Assembly (NCBI GenBank): GCA_900755865.1
Contig: CAAEHZ010000054.1
Location: 1 to 6,901, forward strand
DNA from: Lachnospiraceae bacterium
Lineage (GTDB): Bacteria > Bacillota > Clostridia > Lachnospirales > Lachnospiraceae
Length of the DNA: 6,901 bases
Direction: 5' to 3'
The notes below the pieces were generated by a model that made no database searches, was not told where the DNA came from, and saw only the letters and a list, made by a program, of their open reading frames with translations. The translations under genes and the position numbers were made by a program. This document shows, in pieces, positions 1-6,149 of the stretch (its first letter is position 1; each line of letters begins with the position of its first letter).

Positions 1-57
1 GTTCTCCTCTGTCCTCGGAAAATCAAATATGAAATCCTTATTATCTTTCTCTACCAC
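1..57 (-). CDS. 5' end of an unidentified gene, cut by the window edge
   Basis: An open frame starts at a GTG (55-57) and stays open to the window edge, giving 19 residues that begin MVEKDNKDFIFDFPRTEEN. A strong Shine-Dalgarno site, AAAGGAGG, lies 4 to 5 bases upstream, and the stop of the preceding gene is at 71-73, so the spacing fits the next cistron of the same operon. The fragment is too short to assign to a family. Its position after the minor capsid region suggests a phage head gene or a small accessory gene, which is inference from gene order only. Confidence 0.6.
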   Translation of the reverse strand, partial: MVEKDNKDFIFDFPRTEEN

Positions 58-70
58 AATTCCTCCTTTA

Positions 71-313
71 TCAATTCGTAGTTTCTTCGCTTGATTGTTC
101 TTCTACAATCTGACGCAACCTCTTCTGAAATTCTACTCCTAAATCATGAAAAGGACCTCCGCCCCCATCCAAATATCTGTGTGGTTTTGGTTCTTCCGGG
201 ATTTGCATGGCTCTTTCTGCAAATTCCTGTTTTAATTCCTCAATTTTTTTATTTTTATCATTTTCTCCTGTTGGCTTCACACTTGTCCCCTTTCTGCTTC
301 CAGAGCGGAACAT
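71..313 (-). CDS. small hypothetical phage protein, 80 aa
   Basis: I do not recognise this 80-residue protein. It is charged, with a basic N-terminus (SRKGTSVK), a lysine- and glutamate-rich helical stretch around residues 20-38, a glycine run (LDGGGG, residues 48-53) and a Glu/Gln-rich tail. It has no signal peptide, membrane segment or cysteine. The ATG at 311-313 is preceded by AAGGA at close spacing, which supports the start. It overlaps the 3' end of the upstream small gene by 56 bases in another frame and is followed by a strong ribosome-binding site for the next gene, so it looks like an ordinary operon member. The function is unknown. Confidence 0.55.
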   Translation of the reverse strand: MFRSGSRKGTSVKPTGENDKNKKIEELKQEFAERAMQIPEEPKPHRYLDGGGGPFHDLGVEFQKRLRQIVEEQSSEETTN

Positions 314-458
314 ATGTTCCTTTTTGCAATAAAATATAGTTTTTGCCTAAATACTCCCTCTCCTCATCATACTCCTCGGGTGTCATCCCATCTCGCCAAA
401 ACGGAGCTTCTTTTAATGTTTCCGTTGCCCAATCATTATTTTCTTCCATCCTGCTCAA
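258..458 (-). CDS. small hypothetical phage protein, 63-66 aa
   Basis: This short acidic-to-basic protein contains TPEEYDEEREYLGKNY in the middle and GTYVPLWKQKG near the end; I cannot assign a family. Two starts are possible. A TTG at 456-458 lies 8 bases after a GGGGG purine run, and an ATG at 447-449 gives MEENNDW with a weaker AGCAGG site. The TTG is better spaced and the ATG is the more usual codon. The start overlaps the end of the minor capsid C-terminal frame by about 20 bases, which suggests translational coupling. The end overlaps the next small gene. No membrane segment is visible. Confidence 0.5.
   Translation of the reverse strand: MSRMEENNDWATETLKEAPFWRDGMTPEEYDEEREYLGKNYILLQKGTYVPLWKQKGDKCEANRRK
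307..320. repeat. 14-bp perfect palindrome over a start codon
   Basis: GGAACATATGTTCC is a perfect inverted repeat without a spacer. It covers the ATG of the 80-residue gene and encodes GTYVP in the overlapping upstream gene. It could be a protein-binding site, but one copy inside coding sequence is weak evidence. Confidence 0.5.
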
Positions 459-1152
459 TAAGTTTTCCCCCTTTTGTAAAATCCCTTAACAGATTTTCTA
501 CAATAATCACTTCTCTTTCCTTCGTTCTTTCGGCTACTGTAATAATACCATTTTTTACTTTTTCATTCAACTTTTTTATATCTTCTTCGTATAGTTCATC
601 ATAATACGCTGTCTTTAAAATACCGCCTTTTCGTTCTGCAGTATATTTTACTGCATCATTTCTAACGGCAATCATTACCGGTACTTGCTCAGTGCTGAGC
701 ATTGTCTGCAAATCAGTTTCAGATAACATCCCATCCGTATTATGGTTATGCACAAACGCATACTTTTTTGCGGTATCTTTCTCCAGTTCCTTCCAGAACT
801 CATAACCAACCTCTCTTGGCAAACCATTTGTTTCATAATAACTTAATTCTCCGTTTTCAAGATTCACCAAGTACATATGCTCATTATAATCCTTACCACC
901 TAATTCCGCCACTTTACGACTAGCTTCCGATAAACCAACATTGACCTCTTTTGAATAGCCATCTATGGTGATAGAATAATCATAATCTGGATTAAATTCT
1001 ACTTTTCTTCCTGTGTTTCTCTTTGCCTCCTGTGCTGCTGCCTGTGCTCTACTCCACGCCTTTGTCTTTGTCAAATCAGACGTACCACATTCATACCGGC
1101 AGCGATTGATATCTGCCTTTACTCCGGCTTTCTGGCAGAAAGTCGTATGCAC
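436..1152 (-). CDS. minor capsid C-terminal segment with JAB/MPN-like domain
   Basis: The first 45 residues (TTFCQKAGVKADINRCRYEC...) read as the missing end of the minor capsid protein in the preceding frame. The nominal GTG start at 1150-1152 lies inside that gene and is probably not a real initiation site. After a linker comes a separate domain. At residues 131-147, YAFVHNHNTDGMLSETD shows H135-x-H137-x6-S144-x2-D147, one residue shorter than the classical JAMM motif HxHx7Sx2D of JAB/MPN metalloproteases and RadC-type proteins. Possible upstream glutamates are E102 and E107. Such domains are known on phage head proteins carried with the DNA into cells. Catalysis here is unproven. The coding region is AT-rich left of about 1020, unlike the capsid core. 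Confidence 0.65.
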   Translation of the reverse strand: MHTTFCQKAGVKADINRCRYECGTSDLTKTKAWSRAQAAAQEAKRNTGRKVEFNPDYDYSITIDGYSKEVNVGLSEASRKVAELGGKDYNEHMYLVNLENGELSYYETNGLPREVGYEFWKELEKDTAKKYAFVHNHNTDGMLSETDLQTMLSTEQVPVMIAVRNDAVKYTAERKGGILKTAYYDELYEEDIKKLNEKVKNGIITVAERTKEREVIIVENLLRDFTKGGKLIEQDGRK

Positions 1153-1996
1153 GCATTTTCCCTTTAATCTTGGTGCTGACTTCCTTTGTGTCCATATTCA
1201 GAGCTTTTAGTGCCTCCCGCTCCCTCTTTAAATCCCTGATGCGCCTCTCCATGGAGCGCATATGCTGCGTGATTTTGTAATAATCATAGGTTTTCCCGTC
1301 TATCTCTACCGCCTCCGGTGGCTTATCCTCTTTTGACAGCGTGCTGGACCCCAGAAACCATATGTAATGTTTATGACGGCAATTATATCCATGAAGCCCC
1401 AGCGGGTCATTTTCCCGGCTTCCATCCGCACTGTACCCGGTAGCATACCACAGGGAAGTAATCCTGTCCTGTCCAATTCTTTTTGCCTCCGCGCTGTAAT
1501 CTGTACCCTCTTTTATGAAATATACCTTTCCCTGCCACTGCTCATGGTTCGCGTGCCCTGTTCCGGTATTTCTGGCTCCCCAGTGCGTAGAAACATAGAC
1601 CAGATTTTCTCCCATCTGCCCTATATCTGCATCCATGATTTTAGCAGAAAGCTGGTTTGCGCCGGTTCTCATGGCAAGTTTAACCGCCGTATCCAGTTGC
1701 ATACTATACCCGGATGCAAAGTCTATTGTTCTCAATCCACTGGCAGCAAGGCTTTTCACTGTATCATATATAACCTTTTCACTGCTGAATGTACCTGTGC
1801 ATACCTTTATCATGGCTTTATCCAATTCCCTCTGATACAGGTTTTCCACTACTTCATATCCGGACATAGTTTTAAAACCCGTGGTCTGTGTCAGGTTCTT
1901 CATTGCATCAGAGGTCTGCTGTCGGATGCTATCTACTATCTGAGGAAGAAAGGAATCTCCTGTCAGTTCCTTCCCTGCCTGTTTCCAGGTGTGCAA
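1091..1996 (-). CDS. minor capsid protein 2, central segment
   Basis: This segment carries the family core. A helical N-terminal half, with residues 60-130 including RELDKAMIKVCTGTF and DTAVKLAMRTGANQLSA, is followed by the signature HWGARN...NHEQWQGKVY (residues 138-159) and GYNCRHKHYIWF (203-214), which resembles the GxNCRH motif of phage head morphogenesis proteins. A basic coiled coil follows at about residues 246-282. The frame is continuous with the upstream segment across the TAG at 2006-2008. The TTG at 1994-1996 is only the first possible start after that stop, and I see no convincing ribosome-binding site for it. The last 17 residues, from DFLPES on, look out of frame: the family sequence continues in the next frame. 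Confidence 0.75.
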   Translation of the reverse strand: MHTWKQAGKELTGDSFLPQIVDSIRQQTSDAMKNLTQTTGFKTMSGYEVVENLYQRELDKAMIKVCTGTFSSEKVIYDTVKSLAASGLRTIDFASGYSMQLDTAVKLAMRTGANQLSAKIMDADIGQMGENLVYVSTHWGARNTGTGHANHEQWQGKVYFIKEGTDYSAEAKRIGQDRITSLWYATGYSADGSRENDPLGLHGYNCRHKHYIWFLGSSTLSKEDKPPEAVEIDGKTYDYYKITQHMRSMERRIRDLKREREALKALNMDTKEVSTKIKGKMRAYDFLPESRSKGRYQSLPV

Positions 1997-2005
1997 ATCA
2001 TCCAG

Positions 2006-2353
2006 CTATGACAAATCCGCTGAATCCTGTACAAGACTGCTGTCCGCCCGCTGTGCTTCCCTGACTATGGCTTGCAGCGGCTTCTTGACCTTCTTTTTAT
2101 AATCCAGTGTGTTTTTCGCCACTGCCTTTCTATATTCCGGGTCCGCCCTTAATATCTTCATGGCGGCAGAACGTATTTTTGCGGGACTGAATCCCAGCTG
2201 TTGAAGCCTCTGGGCTTCTATCTCTGCCGTTCTGGAATGCATCATGGTTGCCCGGATACGCTCCGCTACATCCACGATAACCTCATGCTCCCGATATTCA
2301 AATAATGGCTTTAATGCTTCTCCTATGATTTCTTCCTGCGCATCTGTCAGCAT
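2006..2353 (-). CDS. minor capsid protein 2, N-terminal segment ending at the amber codon
   Basis: This 115-residue segment begins MLTDAQEEIIGEALKPLFEYREHEV at an ATG (2351-2353), with GGGGAG 7 bases upstream and the portal stop 14 bases before that. It is almost entirely helical and charged, with the VAERIRATM and EIEAQRLQQLGFSPAKI stretches typical of the start of phage minor capsid protein 2, a component near the portal in proheads. It ends at TAG (2006-2008), and the same frame continues immediately beyond with LDDLHTWKQAGKEL. The family normally runs through this point without a break, so this is probably a truncated product and not a separate gene. A CAG-to-TAG change is one simple origin, which is inference. 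Confidence 0.75.
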   Translation of the reverse strand: MLTDAQEEIIGEALKPLFEYREHEVIVDVAERIRATMMHSRTAEIEAQRLQQLGFSPAKIRSAAMKILRADPEYRKAVAKNTLDYKKKVKKPLQAIVREAQRADSSLVQDSADLS

Positions 2354-2367
2354 CTACTTCTCCCCTT

Positions 2368-3762
2368 TTATTCATCCTCATTCCCGCCGGTATCTTCCTC
2401 TTTCTCCTGCTCCTTTTGCTCTACCAGCTTCCTTGCTTCATCCTCCTGCATATTGTACGCCTCGCAAAGATATCTTATCGTCAGTTCCGGGATATCGAAA
2501 CTGAGTGCATCCGCTCTCAGTTTTTCCAGTTCCGCATCCTTGTCTGTGATAATGCTATCATCAAAATCTACCAGCACCTCTGTGTCTACGTTATAACTTT
2601 TCTGCTGGAATGTATTGGCAAACCAGAGGATTGCCCTGCAGATATCCTGAATGTATCTGATTGCCTCCTGCCGCTGCCTGTTCAGTTCCTGGGCTTCGTC
2701 CTGTCTGGACAGTTTAAACTCCGTAGCTGTCGTTACTCCTGCCACGTTGTCAAAGGAATACTTCTTTGTTCCATATCCGAACATCATGGAAAGCAGGGAC
2801 AACGCCAGTTCAAAGGATTTTGTGATTTCCTCTATCCTTACCTTCGGGTTATATTCCTGTATCATATCTTTTTCCGCAGGCAGCTTCTCTCCAAGCAGCA
2901 CAAAGAGCTTTTTCTGCTCCGGTGTCATTTTCGGCTTCCCGTCCTCATCCACCTCACAAAGCAGCTCATTGACAAGAATTATCTTCTCTGCCTTGTCCAA
3001 ATCACTGAAAAGCACATTATAACAGAGGTCTGCTATCCGCAGCGCCGGGATTGCCTGCCACACTCTGGGAAGCCCGTAGCCTTCCATATTGTCCTGATTG
3101 TTCACGTCCACTGTCCGCATCACGGCAAAAGGCTTAATCTCCCCAAGCTGTACTGTCTGGCTTAACTCCATAAGCTCTTTCCCGTATTCATCAAAGATAT
3201 GGGTTTCTGCAATGTATTGTCCCTTTTCATCCAGTGTAAACAGTACCAGCGTTGTCCTCTTTTTTCCCCGCTTGATGGCACTGCCGGAAAAGGCTGCCTC
3301 TGTCACTATCCCATCCTCCACCGTAAGCGGTAAAAAGGCATCTGCATCCACATAGTTCAGCTTAATCCTTCCCCCTTTTACGCTGCTGTCACTCATGAAG
3401 GTAGCATTATCCAGCCTGAGATAACAAGCCACCGTCCCATTTGCAGAGGTCTTTTCCAACTGCCGCCGGTACTGGGTTTCAAAGTTAGAGTTTTTCAATA
3501 CCTCTCTGACACACTCCGCCTGTTCCCCCTCTCCCGCATTGATATCAATCACTTCACACAGATTCGCGTCATCAGAGCAGCCCCTCTTTGCCAGATTCAG
3601 CCTTGTAAGCTGATAGGGCACTCCGTTTATCGTTCTCCTGTTGTGGAATCCCTCTATCGGTCTGTTTGCGTACCAGTCATCACTTGTCTGAATGACCTGA
3701 AGCGCATCTTCATTTACCGTATATCCCTTTGTTCCCAAAAATGTTTTTACGCAGCTTTCCAT
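2368..3762 (-). CDS. phage portal protein, SPP1 gp6-like
   Basis: This 464-residue protein fits the portal family, whose ring occupies one capsid vertex and is the DNA entry and exit channel and the docking site for terminase. Early residues DDWYANRPIEGFHNRR (28-43) and LTRLNLAKRGCSDDANL (52-68) match the usual N-terminal clip and wing region of SPP1 gp6-type portals. GYGLPRVWQAIPALRIAD (228-245) and LSLLSMMFGYGTKKYSFDN (321-339), followed by a long helix with TATEFKLSRQDEAQELNRQRQ (345-365), match the stem and channel region. The tail is very acidic. The ATG start has AGAGGAG 6 bases upstream, 12 bases after the large terminase stop. No lesion is visible. Confidence 0.88.
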   Translation of the reverse strand: MESCVKTFLGTKGYTVNEDALQVIQTSDDWYANRPIEGFHNRRTINGVPYQLTRLNLAKRGCSDDANLCEVIDINAGEGEQAECVREVLKNSNFETQYRRQLEKTSANGTVACYLRLDNATFMSDSSVKGGRIKLNYVDADAFLPLTVEDGIVTEAAFSGSAIKRGKKRTTLVLFTLDEKGQYIAETHIFDEYGKELMELSQTVQLGEIKPFAVMRTVDVNNQDNMEGYGLPRVWQAIPALRIADLCYNVLFSDLDKAEKIILVNELLCEVDEDGKPKMTPEQKKLFVLLGEKLPAEKDMIQEYNPKVRIEEITKSFELALSLLSMMFGYGTKKYSFDNVAGVTTATEFKLSRQDEAQELNRQRQEAIRYIQDICRAILWFANTFQQKSYNVDTEVLVDFDDSIITDKDAELEKLRADALSFDIPELTIRYLCEAYNMQEDEARKLVEQKEQEKEEDTGGNEDE

Positions 3763-3774
3763 GTTTTCTCCTCT

Positions 3775-5124
3775 TTATCTGTCCAAATCTACATACTCCA
3801 CAAAATCAAGCCAGGTATAGCACTCTCCATCCCACCAGTCATTACAGTTTCCTATGTTCAAATCCTCCGGCTGATTCGGTTTCTTTTCATCCCATTTCAG
3901 GGTGCCTACCGCTTTTCTCAGATGCACACACCGCCTGTTTATCTTAAGCCGTCCTGTATTGAGCAGCTTGTCAAAGGTTTTCGGTCTGTCTGATATTTCA
4001 TTTTTCCGACAGCCACTTATATTCCGGAAGGGCAGCCCCTCCTTCTTTGCAGCGCTCCGGAGGCTGTTTATCATAGTGGTGCTGGCGCTGTCCGGGAATA
4101 CCCAGTCTATCCGTCCATACTTCTTTTGGCAAAACCGATAAAACTCAATAAACTTTTTGCATATCATATCTGCATCTATATCCTGAGAAAGCTCTATCCA
4201 GTCCTCCTCTGCAGTTCGTAAGTCATGGAAGCGGTTGAAGAACAGCTTCAGAACAAAGGTTGTCATGGAACCATTCCCGCCAAAGTCTATACCCATGGTT
4301 ATTTTATAGGCAGGCTCTTTCAGTCTGGTTTTCTTCTCTCCGTTCTCTATGTACTCCTCCAGAATATCCCCGTCATCATACAGATACGGCTCGTTGTTTT
4401 CGCTGAACCTCCGGAAGATAATTCCCTCTGCTACTGCTCTTTCACCCCGGATATCCCTCTTGTACCATACGCTGTCCTTCTGATATGTCCGTAACAGCCT
4501 TCTTATCTTCCCATCCGACAGGCTCATATTATCGACCAGTGTAAAGTGGCCGTAATTGTATCCGTAATCCGAATAAAGCACCTGCTGTTCTTCATGAAAT
4601 TTCAATATTTCCTGATAATACCAGTGCTCCTCCTCTTTGGGGTTCAGGTCATGAAACACCTTTCTGTCCCCGCTGGATAATGTTCTGTCAAATACCTCTT
4701 TCAGGAACTTCTTGTGACACTCATTTGCCTCTGTCACGTATGCCATTCCATAGGTATTACCTTTAATCAGCTTTTCGTCCCCGTCCTTACCGCCACCGGA
4801 TACCAGGACAATCTTCTCTCCCACTTTCGTCTGGACATAGACACAATCCCTGTCCTTATATTTGCCCTCCCGGCTGCGCCCTTCAAAGTAGTTTAAAAGC
4901 CCGTATCCGTCACAATCTAATATGTTCAGCTTCGCCGTGGCTCCTGATACTCCGGCAATCAGGTGGATTTTGTTTGGGTGTGTTTCCAGCAGCGAACAGA
5001 ATATAAGGGTCTGCAATACATTCTTTCCCCCTCTTTTCCCTCCCTCTGCTACATTGAACCAGCTTTTCATGCACCGAAGGAAATATTCATATTGTCGTTT
5101 ACTGAATGGCGCTGGCTGATTCAT
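3775..5124 (-). CDS. terminase large subunit, ATPase and nuclease
   Basis: The ATP-driven DNA packaging motor subunit, 449 residues from the chosen ATG. The P-loop region is GGKRGGKN (28-35), with Asn at the usual Ser/Thr position. The Walker B-like strand is YGMAYVTEANE (125-135). The C-terminal RNase H-like nuclease shows MGIDFGGNG (277-285), WVFPDSAS (341-348) and NDWWDGE (428-434), giving acidic residues D280, D345 and D429 or D432. The open frame can be extended to a TTG at 5142, but the ATG at 5122-5124 is better: AGGGGAGG ends 6 bases before it, and the resulting N-terminus, NQPAPFSKRQYEYF, is typical. It overlaps the small terminase by 26 bases, consistent with coupled translation, and ends 12 bases before the portal. 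Confidence 0.92.
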   Translation of the reverse strand: MNQPAPFSKRQYEYFLRCMKSWFNVAEGGKRGGKNVLQTLIFCSLLETHPNKIHLIAGVSGATAKLNILDCDGYGLLNYFEGRSREGKYKDRDCVYVQTKVGEKIVLVSGGGKDGDEKLIKGNTYGMAYVTEANECHKKFLKEVFDRTLSSGDRKVFHDLNPKEEEHWYYQEILKFHEEQQVLYSDYGYNYGHFTLVDNMSLSDGKIRRLLRTYQKDSVWYKRDIRGERAVAEGIIFRRFSENNEPYLYDDGDILEEYIENGEKKTRLKEPAYKITMGIDFGGNGSMTTFVLKLFFNRFHDLRTAEEDWIELSQDIDADMICKKFIEFYRFCQKKYGRIDWVFPDSASTTMINSLRSAAKKEGLPFRNISGCRKNEISDRPKTFDKLLNTGRLKINRRCVHLRKAVGTLKWDEKKPNQPEDLNIGNCNDWWDGECYTWLDFVEYVDLDR

Positions 5125-5941
5125 CCTCTGCCTCCCCTTCAAAATCCTCTATTACCCTGTTTGCTACCGGATTCTGCAATATCTCCGCTATTGTCTGCAT
5201 ATTCCGAAGAATCTCTTCCCCGGTATTATCCTTTACCTCTGCACGTTTCTTGTCATATTCTGCCTTATACCTCTTATCCTCCATCTCTAAAGGCAATCCG
5301 TACAATTCTTTTATGTTCCGAAGTGCCGCCGTTACCTGGGACAACCCCAGACGGTCAACCGGTCCCTGCACCCTTTCAATTTTTTCGGTTTCCTCAATTA
5401 CTTCCCTTGTTGGCTTTCCCTTGGCTTCATGGTCTTTATATTCCACTGTCTTTTTCTTTGTTTTGTTATGGACAACATAGGTTTCCAGTTCTCCAAGAGC
5501 CTGTTCCGCCTTGTCTGCTGCCGCATCCGCAATCTCTAACAGTCTGGTGATTCTGTCCACATCCCTGTCAGCAGATTTTTCTATCGTTTTCTGTTTGATA
5601 CTTTCCTTATACTTTCCTCTTTTTTCACTCCATTTATGCTCCATGGAATACCTCTCTATGGAACTTGTTGTAATGTCATATTTAGAGGCAAGTTCTTCCA
5701 GTGTACACGGGCTTTTCCGGATATCTGTCACATACTCATTTTCTATCTCAACCCAGCTGATTTCCTCTGCACCCTTTTTTGAATTTTGTATGCACCCTTT
5801 TTTGCACCCTTTTTTCTGCGCCCAACCGTATCTTCTCCCCCAGCTTTTTACGGTGTTGACAGTGGTGCCGTATTTCTCCGCTATGTCCTTATATTTCATT
5901 CCTGCCATATAATCCAGTGCTGCTGCCTGGTAGTTCTCCAC
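5099..5941 (-). CDS. terminase small subunit, DNA recognition
   Basis: The subunit that binds the packaging site and hands DNA to the large terminase. Residues 9-40 (LDYMAGMKYKDIAEKYGTTVNTVKSWGRRYGW) form a typical helix-turn-helix of the phage small terminase N-terminus. A second helix-turn-helix-like stretch is at about 79-104 (CTLEELASKYDITTSSIERYS). Between them is a KKGC-rich linker built from three copies of a 12-base repeat. Residues 110-235 are charged helices, and LRNIKELYGLPLEME (207-221) is a common closing motif of the family. The start is GTG (5939-5941), with AAGGGGGTGAGG just upstream, only about 26 bases after the terminator T-run. Its length of 280 residues is usual for two-domain small terminases of Firmicute phages. 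Confidence 0.88.
   Translation of the reverse strand: MENYQAAALDYMAGMKYKDIAEKYGTTVNTVKSWGRRYGWAQKKGCKKGCIQNSKKGAEEISWVEIENEYVTDIRKSPCTLEELASKYDITTSSIERYSMEHKWSEKRGKYKESIKQKTIEKSADRDVDRITRLLEIADAAADKAEQALGELETYVVHNKTKKKTVEYKDHEAKGKPTREVIEETEKIERVQGPVDRLGLSQVTAALRNIKELYGLPLEMEDKRYKAEYDKKRAEVKDNTGEEILRNMQTIAEILQNPVANRVIEDFEGEAEDESASAIQ
5769..5815 (-). repeat. three copies of a 12-base A6-G3 repeat inside the small terminase gene
   Basis: The unit GCACCCTTTTTT (plus strand) occurs at 5769-5780, 5792-5803 and 5804-5815; the last two are exactly tandem. On the coding strand each reads AAAAAAGGGTGC and encodes KKGC or KKGA. The repeats fall in the linker between the two helix-turn-helix domains. 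Their six-A runs are prone to polymerase slippage. Confidence 0.85.
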
Positions 5942-5967
5942 TGCCTCACCCCCTTACTTTTGCAAAT

Positions 5968-5996
5968 AAAAAAGGACGTACCGATATGGTACATCC
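5968..5996 (-). terminator. strong Rho-independent terminator upstream of the small terminase
   Basis: On the minus strand GGATGTACC (5996-5988) pairs with GGTACGTCC (5982-5974) in nine base pairs, one of them a U-G wobble, around a 5-base loop. Six T residues follow at once (5973-5968), then ATTT. The plus-strand orientation lacks a matching T-run. It ends the transcript that carries the tRNA-like units. It lies about 26 bases before the small terminase start, so packaging genes transcribed from upstream must pass it. Confidence 0.9.
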
Positions 5997-6004
5997 TCAC
6001 AATC

Positions 6005-6072
6005 GCAAGCGTCCGGAGTTGAACCGGACTCTCCTCTATCAAGGTGTAATCACCAGAGTATACTACACTTGC
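6005..6072 (-). repeat. tRNA-like unit 2, the downstream copy
   Basis: The acceptor-like stem pairs GCAAGTG (6072-6066) with CGCTTGC (6011-6005), seven pairs including one U-G. Two linker bases, TA, match tRNA positions 8 and 9. The D-like arm is GTAT (6063-6060), a 10-base loop containing GG, then TTAC (6049-6046), with three pairs and one mismatch. The mini hairpin CCTT-GATA-GAGG (6044-6033) and AGAG follow. The T arm TCCGG-TTCAACT-CCGGA (6028-6012) has five perfect pairs and the consensus TTCRANY loop, and leads straight into the 3' acceptor strand, as in tRNA. Confidence 0.75.
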
Positions 6073-6075
6073 TAT

Positions 6076-6143
6076 GCAAGTCACCCGGAATTGCACCGGG
6101 CTCTCCGCTACGCGGTATTCTCCTCTGTGAACTATGGCCTTGC
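6076..6143 (-). repeat. tRNA-like unit 1, the upstream copy
   Basis: The ends pair GCAAG (6143-6139) with CTTGC (6080-6076), with weaker pairing beyond. The D-like arm is GTTC (6132-6129), loop ACAGAGGA with GG, then GAAT (6120-6117). The mini hairpin is CCGC-GTA-GCGG (6115-6105), followed by AGAG, as in unit 2. The T arm is CCCGG-TGCAATT-CCGGG (6100-6084), with one base departing from the TTC loop consensus. Units 1 and 2 differ in both strands of the mini hairpin and T stem in ways that keep the pairing, which supports the fold. Confidence 0.72.
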
Positions 6144-6149
6144 AATTCA

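Larger units (their letters stand above)
436..2353 (-). pseudogene. phage minor capsid protein 2 gene, interrupted by an amber codon and a frameshift
   Basis: Three consecutive open frames together make one protein of the phage minor capsid protein 2 family with a C-terminal extension, about 638 residues if both lesions are repaired. The first lesion is a TAG at 2006-2008, in frame between residues ADLS and LDDLHTWK. The second is a shift of one base near 1140-1150, where the frame ends MRAYDFLPES while the frame one base further along continues TTFCQKAGVKADINR, the expected continuation of the family. The gene follows the portal by 14 bases and starts with a good GGGGAG site. Either the capsid gene is decaying, or one or both lesions are sequencing errors. 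Recoding of TAG is possible but unlikely, because the terminase and portal genes contain no other in-frame TAG. Confidence 0.7.
5968..6143 (-). ncRNA. predicted structured RNA with two tandem tRNA-like domains and its own terminator
   Basis: This stretch between two protein genes is read as one transcript of about 176 nt starting near 6143, six bases after a good -10 box, and ending in the intrinsic terminator. It holds two 68-nt units separated by 3 nt, then an 8-nt spacer and the terminator. Each unit can fold with an acceptor-like stem (GCAAG paired with CTTGC at its ends), a D-like arm whose loop contains GG, a 4-bp mini hairpin, and a 5-bp T arm with a 7-nt loop. It is not a canonical tRNA: there is no room for a 17-nt anticodon arm and no encoded CCA. 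The open frame that crosses it (5896-6159) shows no protein features and lacks a ribosome-binding site. I cannot match it to a named RNA family. Confidence 0.72.

Noticed and set aside
1367..2011. Plus-strand open frame of 214 codons opposite the minor capsid gene, and similar ones opposite the other genes
   Set aside because: They mirror strong minus-strand genes with recognised motifs and have no ribosome-binding sites or recognisable domains.
5122..5142. TTG start for the large terminase six codons upstream
   Set aside because: It would place the strong AGGGGAGG site inside the gene. The ATG at 5122-5124 has that site at ideal spacing.
6005..6143. Two ordinary tRNA genes
   Set aside because: The acceptor and T arms fit, but only 15-16 bases remain between the D arm and the T arm, so there is no 7-base anticodon loop, and no CCA is encoded.
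6005..6143. Phage attachment site at a tRNA-like sequence
   Set aside because: It sits next to the terminase genes with no integrase in view and no second copy in the window; the promoter and terminator explain it better as an RNA gene.
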